Source of the DNA: JAPPHY01 sp965247535
GTDB lineage: Bacteria; Chloroflexota; Dehalococcoidia; Lucifugimonadales; UBA2985
Direction of reading: 5' to 3'
DNA: 64,000 nucleotides
NCBI GenBank assembly: GCA_965247535.1
Contig: OZ252018.1
Coordinates: forward strand, 1,116,001-1,180,000
Part shown: one piece after another, positions 33,330-42,062 of the stretch
Layout of the letters: each line of letters opens with the position of its first letter
Numbering within the stretch: position 1 is the stretch's first letter
The notes under the pieces: model-generated
Told to the model about the DNA's origin: nothing
Seen by the model: the letters and a program-made list of their open reading frames with translations, nothing else
Database searches by the model: none
Made by a program: the position numbers and the translations under genes

Positions 33330-35339
33330 CTAAGGTCCCGTTTCGGATGGTTCTGCTACCAGGTTGCCGTAGCCGTCCGTGCGGGCCGTCCAGCCGGGGG
33401 GAAGGACGGTCGTCGAGTCCATCTGGAAGACCAGGCCGGGCCCCCGGATGGCGTTGCCGGAGACCAGGTGCGAGCGGTCGTAGCATCGCGTGGGCAGCGA
33501 CTCCCCATTGAACACCACGGGACGCTCGTCCACAAGGGCCCCCGACGGGTCTTCGCCGCTTTCCTCCATTGGCGAGACTACCGGCTTCTCCACCGCACCG
33601 GTCGCCTTCAGACGGGCCGTAACGATCTCCACCGGCTGAGACGGGTCGCTGTGGCCGTAGCGCTGACGATGGGCGCGGTGAAATCGACCGGCTGAGGCCC
33701 GGGAGGTCCCTGTGACCAGGGGAGGGCAGGGCACCGTCAGCTCGAACGATTGGCCAACGTACCGCAAGTCCAGGAACTGCTGGAGAAGCAGGCGGGGCCC
33801 TTCGAATCCCTCACGTCCCAAGTCTATGCGCGCCTGCTCCTCCATAGGTCGAAAGGCGTTTCGCAGGGCTTCGGCGGAAACCTCCGCAAGCGGGAGCAGC
33901 AGGGTTCGCGAGTAGTCTTTCACTACGTCGGCTAGCGCAGCGCCCAGAGCAGATAGTATGCCGGGTTGTGGAGGGATCATAATCCGCGTGATGCCCAGAT
34001 TCTCGGCCAGAGAGCAGGCGTGCATTGGGCCTGCACCGCCAAAGGCCACTAGGGTAAATCGGCGCTGGTCGAAGCCTCGTTCCAGGGAAATGGCGCGCAG
34101 TGCCCGTTCCATGGCTGCGTTGGCAACTCTGATGACCCCCTCCGCGGCGGTGTTGACCCCCATGCCCAACTGCCCGGCCAAGCTCTCCATGCAGTAGCGG
34201 GCACGCTCCACGTCCAGCGACATCCTTCCGCCCAGAAAGCGTCCCGAGTCCAGCCGGCCCAGGACCAGGTTGGCGTCCGTCACCGTTACATGGTCTCCAC
34301 GTCCGTAGCAGGCCGGCCCAGGCTCCGCCCCCGCGGATTGTGGGCCTACAAGCAGCGCCCCTCCGGGGTCCACGCGAGCTATGGAGCCTCCTCCCGCCCC
34401 CACCGTGTGGATATCTATGGCGGGCATGCGGGTGGGATAGCCCCCGACCTGCGCAGAGGTGGTCTCCTGAACCCTTCCTGAACAGAGTGAGACATCGGTG
34501 GAAGTCCCACCCATGTCCAGCGTGATCGCCTGGGAGGAGCCTGCCTGCGAGGCCAGGTGGAATGCTCCCATCACCCCTCCGGCCGGGCCGCTCAAAAGGG
34601 TACGGACAGGCTCTTGCGCCGCCTGCGCGGCCGAGAGGCTTCCTCCTCCCGAGTGCGTGATCCGCAGGCGCTGGCCCAGGGCTTCGCCCAGATGCTGGAG
34701 ATAGCGGCTCATAGCGGGGCCGACGTAAGCGTTAATCACCACAGTGCTGGTGCGCTCGTACTCCCGGTACTCCGGCAGGAGGTCGCTGGACACGGAGAGA
34801 AACGCCGAGCCGTCAAGGGCGCGGAGTGCCTCGGCGATCAGGCGCTCGTGCTCAGGGTTGCGGAACGAGAACAGGAGCGATACGGCGACCGCTTCGGCCC
34901 CGCTTTCTCGCACGCGCCGGGCGACGCGTCCTGCGTCCTCGGCGCTCAGGGAGACTATGGGGTCGCCGTGACTGTCGAGGCGCTCTCTCACGCCGAGGCG
35001 GAGCTCCGGAGGCACCAGCTGCGGCGGGCGCTCGACCCCAAAGTCGTACAACGCCGGGCGGTTCTGCCGGCCGATCTCCAACATGTCCTCGAATCCCTCC
35101 GTGACGAGGAGGACAGTGCGGGCGCCCCTGTGCTCCAGCAGGGCGTTGGTGGCCACGGTGGAGCCGTGGGAGACGTCGGTGTCAGGCGGTACCCTGAGCT
35201 CCTCCAGTCCTCCCATAACGGCCCGGGCCGGGTCCTCCGGCGTTGAAGACGTCTTGAAGACCCTGATCTCACCCTCAGAGATCAGGGCGAAGTCGGTGAA
35301 CGTGCCCCCGATGTCCACGCCCAGAATGGCCTTGCTCAT
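33330..35339 (-). CDS. hyuA: Hydantoinase A/oxoprolinase family protein
   Basis: 669-residue ATP-binding alpha subunit with the actin-like ATPase fold. 'LGVDIGGTFTDFALI' at the N-terminus and 'ITLDMGGTSTDVSLC' near residue 280 are the phosphate-binding loops; 'VGAGGGSIARVDPGG' and 'FGGAGPMHACSLAENLGI' are further HyuA/OplA landmarks. Forms a two-gene operon with hyuB downstream. Upstream (35340-35804) there is no intact gene. Confidence 0.93.
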   Translation of the reverse strand: MSKAILGVDIGGTFTDFALISEGEIRVFKTSSTPEDPARAVMGGLEELRVPPDTDVSHGSTVATNALLEHRGARTVLLVTEGFEDMLEIGRQNRPALYDFGVERPPQLVPPELRLGVRERLDSHGDPIVSLSAEDAGRVARRVRESGAEAVAVSLLFSFRNPEHERLIAEALRALDGSAFLSVSSDLLPEYREYERTSTVVINAYVGPAMSRYLQHLGEALGQRLRITHSGGGSLSAAQAAQEPVRTLLSGPAGGVMGAFHLASQAGSSQAITLDMGGTSTDVSLCSGRVQETTSAQVGGYPTRMPAIDIHTVGAGGGSIARVDPGGALLVGPQSAGAEPGPACYGRGDHVTVTDANLVLGRLDSGRFLGGRMSLDVERARYCMESLAGQLGMGVNTAAEGVIRVANAAMERALRAISLERGFDQRRFTLVAFGGAGPMHACSLAENLGITRIMIPPQPGILSALGAALADVVKDYSRTLLLPLAEVSAEALRNAFRPMEEQARIDLGREGFEGPRLLLQQFLDLRYVGQSFELTVPCPPLVTGTSRASAGRFHRAHRQRYGHSDPSQPVEIVTARLKATGAVEKPVVSPMEESGEDPSGALVDERPVVFNGESLPTRCYDRSHLVSGNAIRGPGLVFQMDSTTVLPPGWTARTDGYGNLVAEPSETGP

Positions 35340-35448
35340 CTCGGCGCGAATTTATGCCATGCAATAGGATACGTCAAGGGCTGGTCCCAACCGGCGCGCT
35401 GAGTGCGAGCCGAAACACCATGTCGCTAGCCAGCACCAGTAGCGGGGC

Positions 35449-35574
35449 TCATCCAGTAGGTAACACGAACTGGCCATAGCGTAACGGATTCTTCGAGGCT
35501 CGGTAGAGGAGCGCCCTCACCTTGTCTCCTTCTTCCTCGTACGCCTCCTCAAGCTGAACGACCGCGTCAGGCAT
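35449..35574 (-). CDS. Small ORF, unrecognised
   Basis: 41 codons, ATG 35574 to TGA, encoding an acidic helix then 'LYRASKNPLRYGQFVLPTG'. Codon use looks coding, but the length and neighbours (degraded sequence) suggest the tail of a lost gene. Its start overlaps the stop of the fragment at 35567-35707. Confidence 0.3.
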   Translation of the reverse strand: MPDAVVQLEEAYEEEGDKVRALLYRASKNPLRYGQFVLPTG

Positions 35575-35707
35575 TCTTAAGGCCCAAGTAGTTGGGTATT
35601 GCGCTGCCGCCAATCCCCCGCTCGGTGAGCAGAAGCTTCCTCACAGACTCTCCATATGACCCTTTTGTCCTTTTGAAGTCTCTGGTCGGCGGACGGCAGA
35701 CTCTCTT
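35567..35707 (-). pseudogene. Degraded ORF fragment, unrecognised
   Basis: 46-residue Lys/Arg-rich frame between two stops, with no start codon. It contains 'TRDFKRTKGSYGESVRKLLL' then 'TERGIGGSAIPNYLGLKNA'. It reads like protein, not random translation, but I do not recognise the family. It lies in a lower-GC gap between hyuA and the HAD gene. Confidence 0.3.
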
Positions 35708-35804
35708 CTATGACCGCGACAGCCTTTGCCCAGTGAGGCCTTTGCCTACCCGCCCTGCTTAGTTTCCAATTGCAGCAGAATGGACGGCAGTTCGCCAAAC
35801 TCAG

Positions 35805-36434
35805 TTAAGGTTGCATCTGGTTCCGGACCAGTGCCCGCAGGTACACGGCCATTGTGATCAACCCAAATCGCCTCATACCCACCTGTTGCGCACCGAGCAC
35901 GTCAACGTCGAGGCGATCACCGACGAACGCGGCTTCCGACGGCAGGACGCCCGCTCGACCGAGCGCGAGTTGAAAGATCTCTGGGGAAGGCTTTTCGGCA
36001 CCAGCCGCTTCACTCGTAAGGAAGACGTCGAATAGTTCGTGAATCGGAAGACTCTCGAACTTGGCTCGTTGGCGATACTCTAGGCCATTCGTTATTACTC
36101 CTAACGTATAGACCTTGCTAATCTCTCGCAGAGCCTCCTCCGCGCCGGGCAGGGTCCGGGCAAGGTCGAGGCAGCCCTGAAAAAACCAGAGCTCAATAGC
36201 GTTACGGCCCAAGGACGTCTCCAAGAGTCCGAGTTCCTCGATGAGAGGAGCGATGCCGAAGGCCCAGCCCGTATTCGGATCTTTTCCTAAGAGACGCTCG
36301 AGGAAGGAGGTGTCGTCCAAGTTTGGCAGCTCGCGCTTCAGCATAGTGGTGATCCGTTCTCCCCGCGCGCGATTAGTTCCGCTAGTGTCGAGCAGCGTTT
36401 CGTCTAGGTCGAAGAAGACAGCGCGGAGAGCCAT
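35805..36434 (-). CDS. HAD-superfamily hydrolase (YjjG-like nucleotidase)
   Basis: 209-residue HAD phosphatase. Motif I 'FFDLDETLLD' with nucleophile Asp near residue 9, motif II 'GVITNGL', motif III/IV 'SPEIFQLALGRAG' and 'AAFVGDRLDVDVLGA'. The 'ITNG' and cap size fit YjjG/HDHD4-type pyrimidine nucleotidases or related sugar phosphatases. ATG 36434 follows an in-frame TTG by one codon. GC content is lower than in the flanking operons. Single gene, divergent from the SMP-30 gene. Confidence 0.88.
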   Translation of the reverse strand: MALRAVFFDLDETLLDTSGTNRARGERITTMLKRELPNLDDTSFLERLLGKDPNTGWAFGIAPLIEELGLLETSLGRNAIELWFFQGCLDLARTLPGAEEALREISKVYTLGVITNGLEYRQRAKFESLPIHELFDVFLTSEAAGAEKPSPEIFQLALGRAGVLPSEAAFVGDRLDVDVLGAQQVGMRRFGLITMAVYLRALVRNQMQP

Positions 36435-36685
36435 CAACCTAGTATATGGTGCTAGGCCTATATTGACGATAGACAGAACTGTCTTTGAGTTGGTGGTTGC
36501 TCTGTGATCCTTGCCAGCGTGCCTATTACGGGGAGTTCGGGTTTTTCCGCGTGGACTCTCTTTGCCACTGCTACTACTCTAGGGGGTAAGGTCAGGTGAG
36601 CGTGCATTTGGTATAGTAGTGGATGGAATATTCACGAAGTTGCATTTAACTCCATGAACCCAGGGAGTCCGTAAAGGAGGACGTC

Positions 36686-37576
36686 GTGCCTGTAGAGCAG
36701 ATGGCAGAGGCGATGGAGCGCATAGCGTCGCAGTCGCAGGAAGTGGAGTGGTTGGGCAGCGGGTATGGGGGCGGGGCGGTGGTGGAGGGTCCAGTGTGGT
36801 GGAAGGAGGGAGGATACCTCCTATTCAGCGACATCGGCAGTAACCAGAGGCTGAAATGGGCGCCTGGCGACGGCGTCACCGTATTCCAGGAGCCGACCAA
36901 CAACGCAAACGGCCTCACTCGCGATCCACAGGGGAGGCTGATTGCCTGCGAGCACGGAGCACGCCGCATGACCCGCCAGGAACCCGACGGCAGCACTACG
37001 GTGGTGGCCAACAACTATCAGGGCAGGCGGCTGAACCGCCCCAACGACGTGGTGGTAAAGTCCGACGGGAGCATATACTTCAGCGACCCGGGAGCGCCGG
37101 ACCTGAACCTGGACCTGGACTTCGCGGGTGTATACCGAGTTTCCCAAGACCTGGGGACGCTGACCCTGCTGGCCCGAGACTTCGTCATGCCCAATGGACT
37201 GGCCTTTTCCCCTGACGAAGGCACCCTATACATAAACGATTCCCGCCGCGGGCATATACGGGCCTTCGACGTCCTGGCCAACGGCACGCTTGCACTGTGG
37301 ACCGACCGTGTCTTCGCAGATCTGAGAGGCGAGCGTCCTGGAGTGCCGGACGGCATGAAAGTCGATGTTGAGGGTAATGTGTATTGCGGTGGGTCTGGGG
37401 GCATATGGGTCTTCGACTCCTCAGGCAACCATTTGGGGGTCATCGTTCACGGGGCGGCGGCTACAACCAACATGGCCTGGGGAGACGAAGACTGGAGGAC
37501 CCTGTATTTCACCACTCGTGATAGCCTGGGAAGGGTCCGGTTAGGCATACCGGGTATACCAGTGCCGGCGACCTAA
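36686..37576 (+). CDS. SMP-30/gluconolactonase family protein
   Basis: 296-residue six-bladed beta-propeller lactonase. 'VVEGPVWWKEGGYLLFSDI' holds the first metal Glu; 'RRLNRPNDVVVKSDGSIYFSDPGAP' holds the Asn-Asp metal site; 'PNGLAFSPDEGTLYINDS' and 'GVPDGMKVDVEGNVYCGGSGGIWVF' complete the family pattern. Hydrolyses a sugar or aryl lactone with Ca or Zn. GTG 36686 is set by AAAGGAGG seven bases upstream. TATAGT at 36612 preceded by TG is a likely -10. Confidence 0.93.
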   Translation: MPVEQMAEAMERIASQSQEVEWLGSGYGGGAVVEGPVWWKEGGYLLFSDIGSNQRLKWAPGDGVTVFQEPTNNANGLTRDPQGRLIACEHGARRMTRQEPDGSTTVVANNYQGRRLNRPNDVVVKSDGSIYFSDPGAPDLNLDLDFAGVYRVSQDLGTLTLLARDFVMPNGLAFSPDEGTLYINDSRRGHIRAFDVLANGTLALWTDRVFADLRGERPGVPDGMKVDVEGNVYCGGSGGIWVFDSSGNHLGVIVHGAAATTNMAWGDEDWRTLYFTTRDSLGRVRLGIPGIPVPAT

Positions 37577-37702
37577 ACAAAATCGGTCACACCTTCATCC
37601 GCAGAAGCGACCAGTTTGGCTCTGCGGGCGCATAGACGGCTAGCGTGGAGCCGGGGGTGATTTCCGTGACTCCATGTCTTGTGTGACCTATATTCGACCT
37701 CC

Positions 37703-37852
37703 ATTGGGAGGGGTCGGTTGCAGCGATTCGGACCAGGAAGGGCACTCCTGTAGCGGGCCGAGGGTTCGTGGAGATCGTGGGTATGCCCCCGCACCGCTCG
37801 AGCTTCCACCTACAGAGGTGGCACAGCGCTGACGGCACTTGGGATGAGACTT
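37703..37852 (+). pseudogene. Broken copy of the 3' end of the CrtC-like gene
   Basis: Nucleotide match to 25086-25236: both contain GTAGCGGGCCGAGG, TATGCCCCCGCA-type sequence and the same stop and downstream GATGAGAC. A single G is missing near 37780, which shifts the frame, and no 5' part of the gene exists here. The DNA after it (37860-37948) also matches 25530-25614 and ends at the tRNA-Ser gene. Confidence 0.8.
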
Positions 37853-37948
37853 GAGGTGCGTTCGCGTCCTGCGTACTCGGGCGTATCCGGCTAGCGCCTG
37901 TGAAGGTACCACCTCGGGGCGCGCAGACGACTGGGCGATACTGGTAGG

Positions 37949-38033
37949 CGGAGGGGGTGGGATTCGAACCCACGTCACCTTTCGGTAAACCTGTTTTCAA
38001 GACAGGCGCCATCGTCCGCTCGGCCACCCCTCC
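37949..38033 (-). tRNA. tRNA-Ser(UGA)
   Basis: 85-nt class II tRNA. On the minus strand it starts GGAGGGG and ends CCCCTCC plus discriminator G; no CCA is encoded. The anticodon stem CCTGT/ACAGG closes a loop CTTGAAA, so the anticodon is UGA and it reads UCN serine codons. A long variable arm (TACC-GAAA-GGTGA) and the T-loop GTTCGAATC are clear. It marks the end of the duplicated crtC-tail segment. Confidence 0.96.
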
Positions 38034-38119
38034 CGTACCAATCCTAACCAATACGCGCCCTCATTGCCAGCCCACCGCGCATCGAGCTGCTCCGGACGCT
38101 TCCCGCCGCAGCCACGCGG

Positions 38120-38128
38120 TGCTAGAAT
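38120..38128 (+). promoter_or_regulatory. Extended -10 element for the cupin gene
   Basis: TGC plus TAGAAT, identical in a 10-base core to the element at 12891. Predicted start near 38135, 35 nt before the TTG at 38170. Confidence 0.45.
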
Positions 38129-38169
38129 TACCGCCGTGGAGATTCCATTCCCCTCGCGGAGGTGACGAG

Positions 38170-38535
38170 TTGAAGGTAATCAGGCTTCAGGACGTGCCGG
38201 CAGAGCCGGTCGATAGCGGAATGTTCATCGGCGGAGAGGTCTCGCGCCAGCCCCTGGTCACGGAGGACATGGGGCCCTACTTCAGCATGACCAACGTCAG
38301 CTTCAGCCCCGGCGCTAGGAACAAGCTCCACACGCACAGCTGCGACCAGGTGCTGCTGGTCACCGCGGGCACGGGGATCGTTGCCACCGAGGAGGGCGAG
38401 GCGGTGGTAACCGTGGGCGACATCGTTCACATTCCCGCGGGCGAGAGGCACTGGCACGGCGCAACTCCCGATTCGGCCTTCGCGCACATCTCGCTCACGC
38501 AGGTGGGCAGCACCGGCCAACAGGTGGAGGAGTAG
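38170..38535 (+). CDS. Cupin-domain protein
   Basis: 121-residue single-cupin protein. Metal ligands of cupin motif 1 are in 'KLHTHSCDQVLLVTAG' and of motif 2 in 'IPAGERHWHGA'. TTG start at 38170 is chosen because GGAGG lies seven bases upstream; the open frame further up crosses the tRNA. Similar to small carboxymuconolactone-type or 'cupin_2' proteins; function unknown. It precedes tsaD by 88 bp. Confidence 0.85.
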   Translation: MKVIRLQDVPAEPVDSGMFIGGEVSRQPLVTEDMGPYFSMTNVSFSPGARNKLHTHSCDQVLLVTAGTGIVATEEGEAVVTVGDIVHIPAGERHWHGATPDSAFAHISLTQVGSTGQQVEE

Positions 38536-38623
38536 TCTCGCTCCGTGAGGTAAGCCGGTATCGATACGCACGAAGCCTGAGCGGCTTGGCAGCGCTCCCC
38601 GGTGGACTTGCGAGAACTCATAC

Positions 38624-39646
38624 GTGAAAGTACTGGGAATAGAGACGTCCTGCGACGAGACGGCCATCGCGGTTGTGGAGGACGGCCGCCGCGTGTTGTC
38701 AAATGTCATCGCCTCGCAGGTCGAGATGCATGCCCGCTATGGGGGAGTGGTTCCTGAGGTCGCTTCCCGGCAGCACGTGCTGGAGACGGTGCCCGTGCTG
38801 GAGGAAGCCCTTGGGCGTGCCGGCCTCGACTTGGAGAGCGTCGACGCCGTTGCCGTGACGAACGGCCCGGGCCTGGCCGGGGCCCTGCTCGTGGGAGTGA
38901 ACACCGCCAAGGCGCTGGCACTGGCCGCGGGTCTGCCCCTGATGGGAATCAACCACCTCGAGGGCCACGTGTACGCCAACTGGCTCGAGGATACCGATCC
39001 GGACTCGGAGTGCGGCTTCCCGCTGATGTGTCTCATCGCGTCCGGCGGCCACACCGACCTGCTCCTCATGGAGGACCACGGTCGCTACACCCTCCTGGGT
39101 CGCACGCGAGACGATGCCGCGGGCGAGGCCTTCGACAAGGCGGCGCGCATCCTGGGCCTCGGCTTCCCAGGGGGACCAGAGGTGCAGCGCGCCGCCAGTG
39201 ACGCCACGGGCGAGATGTCCCTCCCCAGAGCGTGGCTGAGAGGCACGGACGACTTCAGCTTCAGCGGACTCAAAACGGCCCTTCTCCACGCGGCCAGGCG
39301 GGAGGGACTCTACCCGCCGCAGGAAGACGTTCCACCGGACGCCCGGCTGGTCAGGGAGATGGCCTCAGCCTTCCAGATGTCGGTTGCGGAGGTTATGGCG
39401 GTGAAGACGCTGGACGCGGCCCGGCGATTCGGCGCCAGGGGAGTCCTGCTGGGAGGCGGCGTTGCAGCCAACGCCATGCTGAGGCAGGTGCTCCGCGAGA
39501 AGTCGACTCTGCCCGTGTTCATTCCGTCTCCCCGGCTCTGCACGGACAACGGCGCAATGATCGCATCCTGCGCCTACTTCAGAAGCTCGCCCGGCGCCGC
39601 CGACGGGTGGGACTTGGACATCTACCCCAGCCTGCGCCTGGGCTAG
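38624..39646 (+). CDS. tsaD: tRNA N6-adenosine threonylcarbamoyltransferase
   Basis: 340-residue TsaD/Kae1/YgjD. Transfers the threonylcarbamoyl group to A37 of tRNAs reading ANN codons. 'LGIETSCDETAIAVV' is the N-terminal ATPase loop, 'INHLEGHVYA' the metal His pair, 'SGGHTDL' and 'LGGGVAANAMLRQ' nucleotide contacts, and 'TDNGAMIA' the late Asp motif. GTG start at 38624. Partners TsaB, TsaC and TsaE are not in the window. Confidence 0.97.
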   Translation: MKVLGIETSCDETAIAVVEDGRRVLSNVIASQVEMHARYGGVVPEVASRQHVLETVPVLEEALGRAGLDLESVDAVAVTNGPGLAGALLVGVNTAKALALAAGLPLMGINHLEGHVYANWLEDTDPDSECGFPLMCLIASGGHTDLLLMEDHGRYTLLGRTRDDAAGEAFDKAARILGLGFPGGPEVQRAASDATGEMSLPRAWLRGTDDFSFSGLKTALLHAARREGLYPPQEDVPPDARLVREMASAFQMSVAEVMAVKTLDAARRFGARGVLLGGGVAANAMLRQVLREKSTLPVFIPSPRLCTDNGAMIASCAYFRSSPGAADGWDLDIYPSLRLG

Positions 39647-39665
39647 GCGGCCGGACCGGGGCCGT

Positions 39666-40244
39666 TCACCACCGCCACTCGGACTCCCACTCGCCCGGCT
39701 CGTCCCATGGCTCGAAGCCCGGCTCCGGCGTCGCGGGGCGGGCCGGGCGCAGCGCCTCCTTCAGGCTGAAGAGGCGGTTCACAAAGACGTAGGCCTGTTC
39801 AGCCAGTCGCCCCTGGTAGGGGAGCAAGACCTGTTCCTGGCCGAGGTGAAGCAGAATCGACCCCTCCTCGGCCACGTCTACGTAGCGGTACAGATGATAG
39901 AGGGCGGTCAGGGCTAGCACCCCGGCAAGCCCAATCTCCAGCGGGGGATAGCCTATTGTGGCAAGGGCGGCGCCGGCCCCGGCCAGCAACAGAGCCACGC
40001 GCCAGAGGGGCGAAACGCCCCGCGAGGTGCGCCTCACCTCGACGAGGCCGACGTCCAGGAGCGACACGAAAGTCACGTCCCTTCGGCGGCCGTTCCTGTG
40101 CACTAGAAGCAGCCGGCGGTCGGTGAGGACGATTGAATTGCGGTCTCCGGTTGCCGCGGGATCAAGGCCCCGCCTCTCGCCGAAGGACGCCTCCACCGCC
40201 TCATCCGCCGACAGCGGCAGATGGTCGTCCGTAGTCCTGTGCAT
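39666..40244 (-). CDS. PH-like domain membrane protein, hypothetical
   Basis: 192-residue protein. Residues 20-75 resemble a bacterial PH-like domain ('NSIVLTDRRLLLVHRNGRRRDVTFVSLLDV'), followed by two hydrophobic segments (about 82-98 and 102-120) and a cytoplasmic tail ending in a Glu/Trp/Pro-rich stretch. The start lies 44 nt inside the 3' end of the DUF2851 gene, and no good ribosome site is seen, so translation is probably coupled. Function unknown. Confidence 0.7.
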   Translation of the reverse strand: MHRTTDDHLPLSADEAVEASFGERRGLDPAATGDRNSIVLTDRRLLLVHRNGRRRDVTFVSLLDVGLVEVRRTSRGVSPLWRVALLLAGAGAALATIGYPPLEIGLAGVLALTALYHLYRYVDVAEEGSILLHLGQEQVLLPYQGRLAEQAYVFVNRLFSLKEALRPARPATPEPGFEPWDEPGEWESEWRW

Positions 40245-41700
40245 TCCAGTCTCGCAGCCTGCGGGCGGGCGCCGGAGAGGCCCGGCCCTGCAGAACCCTG
40301 TAAACGTGGATCAGACCCTGCTGTCTCCTGGCGGAGTTTACCACGGGGCAGCCGCCTTTGGAAGCGGCCATGAGCGCCTTGACCTCTCTAGTGACCTCGT
40401 TGTCCGGACACGCGGGAGCTCCGCGGTAGAGGCGCAGTGCCCTCCGCTTGAGCTCCGCGTCCCCGGCCAGGTGTGCGGCGGCGTACAGGTGAGGCAGCAG
40501 GACGTTGACCAGTATCTCTCCCGCGCGGCCCTCTCCCAGGAGCGCGGGCGCCCTGCTCGCGGGCAAGTGGAAGTCCAGCTGGCTGGCCCAGAACCCATCA
40601 CCCTCCACCTGGAGCTCCCGGCGGACTTCTGTCGGAGAACGCGCCTTGGATAGGTCTAGCAGGGCTTGCTGAAGCCCGTCCCGCCAGTACCTGGCCAGAA
40701 GGACTCCGGCGGCCGCCAGCCTGCGGTGAGGGCTGTTTGGAGGCCGGATTCCGGTCCGGTCCCAGTCTCCCGGGCCCAGCACGGGGCGGAGTCCGGCCCT
40801 TCTCCAGCGCTCCGACAGCTCCGCAGCGCGTGCAGCGCCCTCAGGAGTGAGCAGAAGCATTCCCCTCTGGTGTGGCAGCAGCCCTGCGGCCCCTAGCAGC
40901 AGTGCCTCTAGCGACAAAGGGCTCGCGTGGCCTCCGACCTTCGACCTGAGCGTTCCCAGGGTCAGGCCCCGGGCCAGGCGCAGCATGGGGCCGCGGTTGC
41001 GGCTGTAGCCCAGCGCCTCCAGGAGCGAGGCGTAGAGCGCCTCCCTTGCATCCGCCTCCCGCATGCGGGCAAGCATGGCGGAGGCCTTGCGAAGGAACCT
41101 GCAGTCTCCGGCCTCTTCCAGCGCCTGTTCCAGCCTGAGCCGCGGAAGTGCCAGCAGGCTCTGGAGAGGCGCCGCCACCGTGCGACCGCGGACTCCGGCG
41201 GCAGAGGCCCCCCGCATTCCCGGAGGAGGTGGCGCATCCAGCCGGACCTCCCGTGCGCCCGAACCTGCGGGGCCTTGCGCGCTTTGACCGCGGAGGAATA
41301 GGTGAATCACCACGCCCTCGTAGCGCGTATCCGTATGGTGGCCGTGGCCATGCCAGTCGCTCTGCCGGAGGTGTACCTCCACGTCCCCTCGCACAAGCTC
41401 TCCGCCGGGCGTGATCAGCACCGCGTCGCGGAAATCCGGCCCGGAGCCCGGAGCGGGCCTGCCGGGGTAGAGCACCTGAAGGTCCGCACCATCCAGGGTG
41501 ACGATCCGCCCGAGAGCTCCGGAGCGCCACCACCCGGCAACCTGCGCCTCAGGAGGCATGCGTGATACCGCGTTTTCCGAGCCTGCCCGGCGCAGTCCTG
41601 GCGTTGGGGAACGTTCTGCAACCCGGAAGCACCCCTCCGGCGCCTCACGCGTCACCGGCCCCACCCGACGGTCCTGTGGGCTAACCGGTGCGCTATTCAT
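40201..41700 (-). CDS. DUF2851 family protein
   Basis: 499-residue protein of DUF2851. N-terminal 'VLYPGRPAPGSGPDFRDAVLITPGGELVRGDVEVHLRQSDWHGHGHHTDTRY' region (about 80-130) is the family hallmark: 'GPDF', 'GDVEVH' and 'DWHxHGHHxD', reminiscent of nuclease-like Asp/Glu/His clusters. No activity is known. Start ATG 41700 overlaps the end of the XRE-regulator gene (8 nt) and has GGAGGG five bases before it, which favours it over Met48. Member of a three-gene operon with the XRE regulator and the PH-like protein. Confidence 0.85.
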   Translation of the reverse strand: MNSAPVSPQDRRVGPVTREAPEGCFRVAERSPTPGLRRAGSENAVSRMPPEAQVAGWWRSGALGRIVTLDGADLQVLYPGRPAPGSGPDFRDAVLITPGGELVRGDVEVHLRQSDWHGHGHHTDTRYEGVVIHLFLRGQSAQGPAGSGAREVRLDAPPPPGMRGASAAGVRGRTVAAPLQSLLALPRLRLEQALEEAGDCRFLRKASAMLARMREADAREALYASLLEALGYSRNRGPMLRLARGLTLGTLRSKVGGHASPLSLEALLLGAAGLLPHQRGMLLLTPEGAARAAELSERWRRAGLRPVLGPGDWDRTGIRPPNSPHRRLAAAGVLLARYWRDGLQQALLDLSKARSPTEVRRELQVEGDGFWASQLDFHLPASRAPALLGEGRAGEILVNVLLPHLYAAAHLAGDAELKRRALRLYRGAPACPDNEVTREVKALMAASKGGCPVVNSARRQQGLIHVYRVLQGRASPAPARRLRDWNAQDYGRPSAAVGG

Positions 41701-41959
41701 CCGTGCCCTCCGCGGCAGCGTGCTCTCCCGGTGTTGAGGACCCGTATTCGAAGCCGGCGCGCTCAGCGATGATGTTGAGCAGCGTGCGGGAGGCCCCCCT
41801 GGGGCTGTACATCCCGGTTTCCCACTCGCTGATGGTCTGCTGCCTGGTGCCCAGCTCCTCGGAGAACTGCAGCTGGGTCAACCCCAGGTGGCGTCTCAGG
41901 GCCCGCACTCCGTCGCCGGACCAGGGCGGCCTTCTGACGCCTCTTGTTCCATACTCCAT
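41693..41959 (-). CDS. XRE-family helix-turn-helix regulator
   Basis: 88-residue DNA-binding protein. The HTH lies at about 18-70: 'VRALRRHLGLTQLQFSEELGTRQQTISEWETGMYSP', a Cro/CI-type domain. It has only a short acidic tail, so it probably acts as a dimer without a ligand domain. The start ATG 41959 is 6 nt after its own -10 box, so the mRNA is leaderless. A perfect palindrome between its -35 and -10 suggests that it represses itself and the DUF2851 operon. Confidence 0.9.
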   Translation of the reverse strand: MEYGTRGVRRPPWSGDGVRALRRHLGLTQLQFSEELGTRQQTISEWETGMYSPRGASRTLLNIIAERAGFEYGSSTPGEHAAAEGTDE

Positions 41960-41965
41960 GCGAGC

Positions 41966-41993
41966 ATTCTACACGCTTGCGTGTAACCGTCAA
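41966..41993 (-). promoter_or_regulatory. Promoter with embedded palindromic operator, XRE-DUF2851 operon
   Basis: On the minus strand: TTGACG (41993-41988), 16-base spacer, TAGAAT (41971-41966). The palindrome TACACGC-TT-GCGTGTA occupies 41970-41985, covering most of the spacer and touching the -10. The start codon is 6 nt downstream of the -10. Confidence 0.75.
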
Positions 41994-42044
41994 GTCGCGC
42001 TGCCAGGCCATTCTGTGCCGCCTATGTACCGGGCTGCCCCAACC

Positions 42045-42053
42045 TGCTACTAT
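42045..42053 (+). promoter_or_regulatory. Extended -10 element before nadX
   Basis: TGC plus TACTAT, nine bases before ATG 42063, with no ribosome site between; fits a leaderless transcript. -35 is poor. Confidence 0.4.
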
Positions 42054-42062
42054 GTGCAGGCC

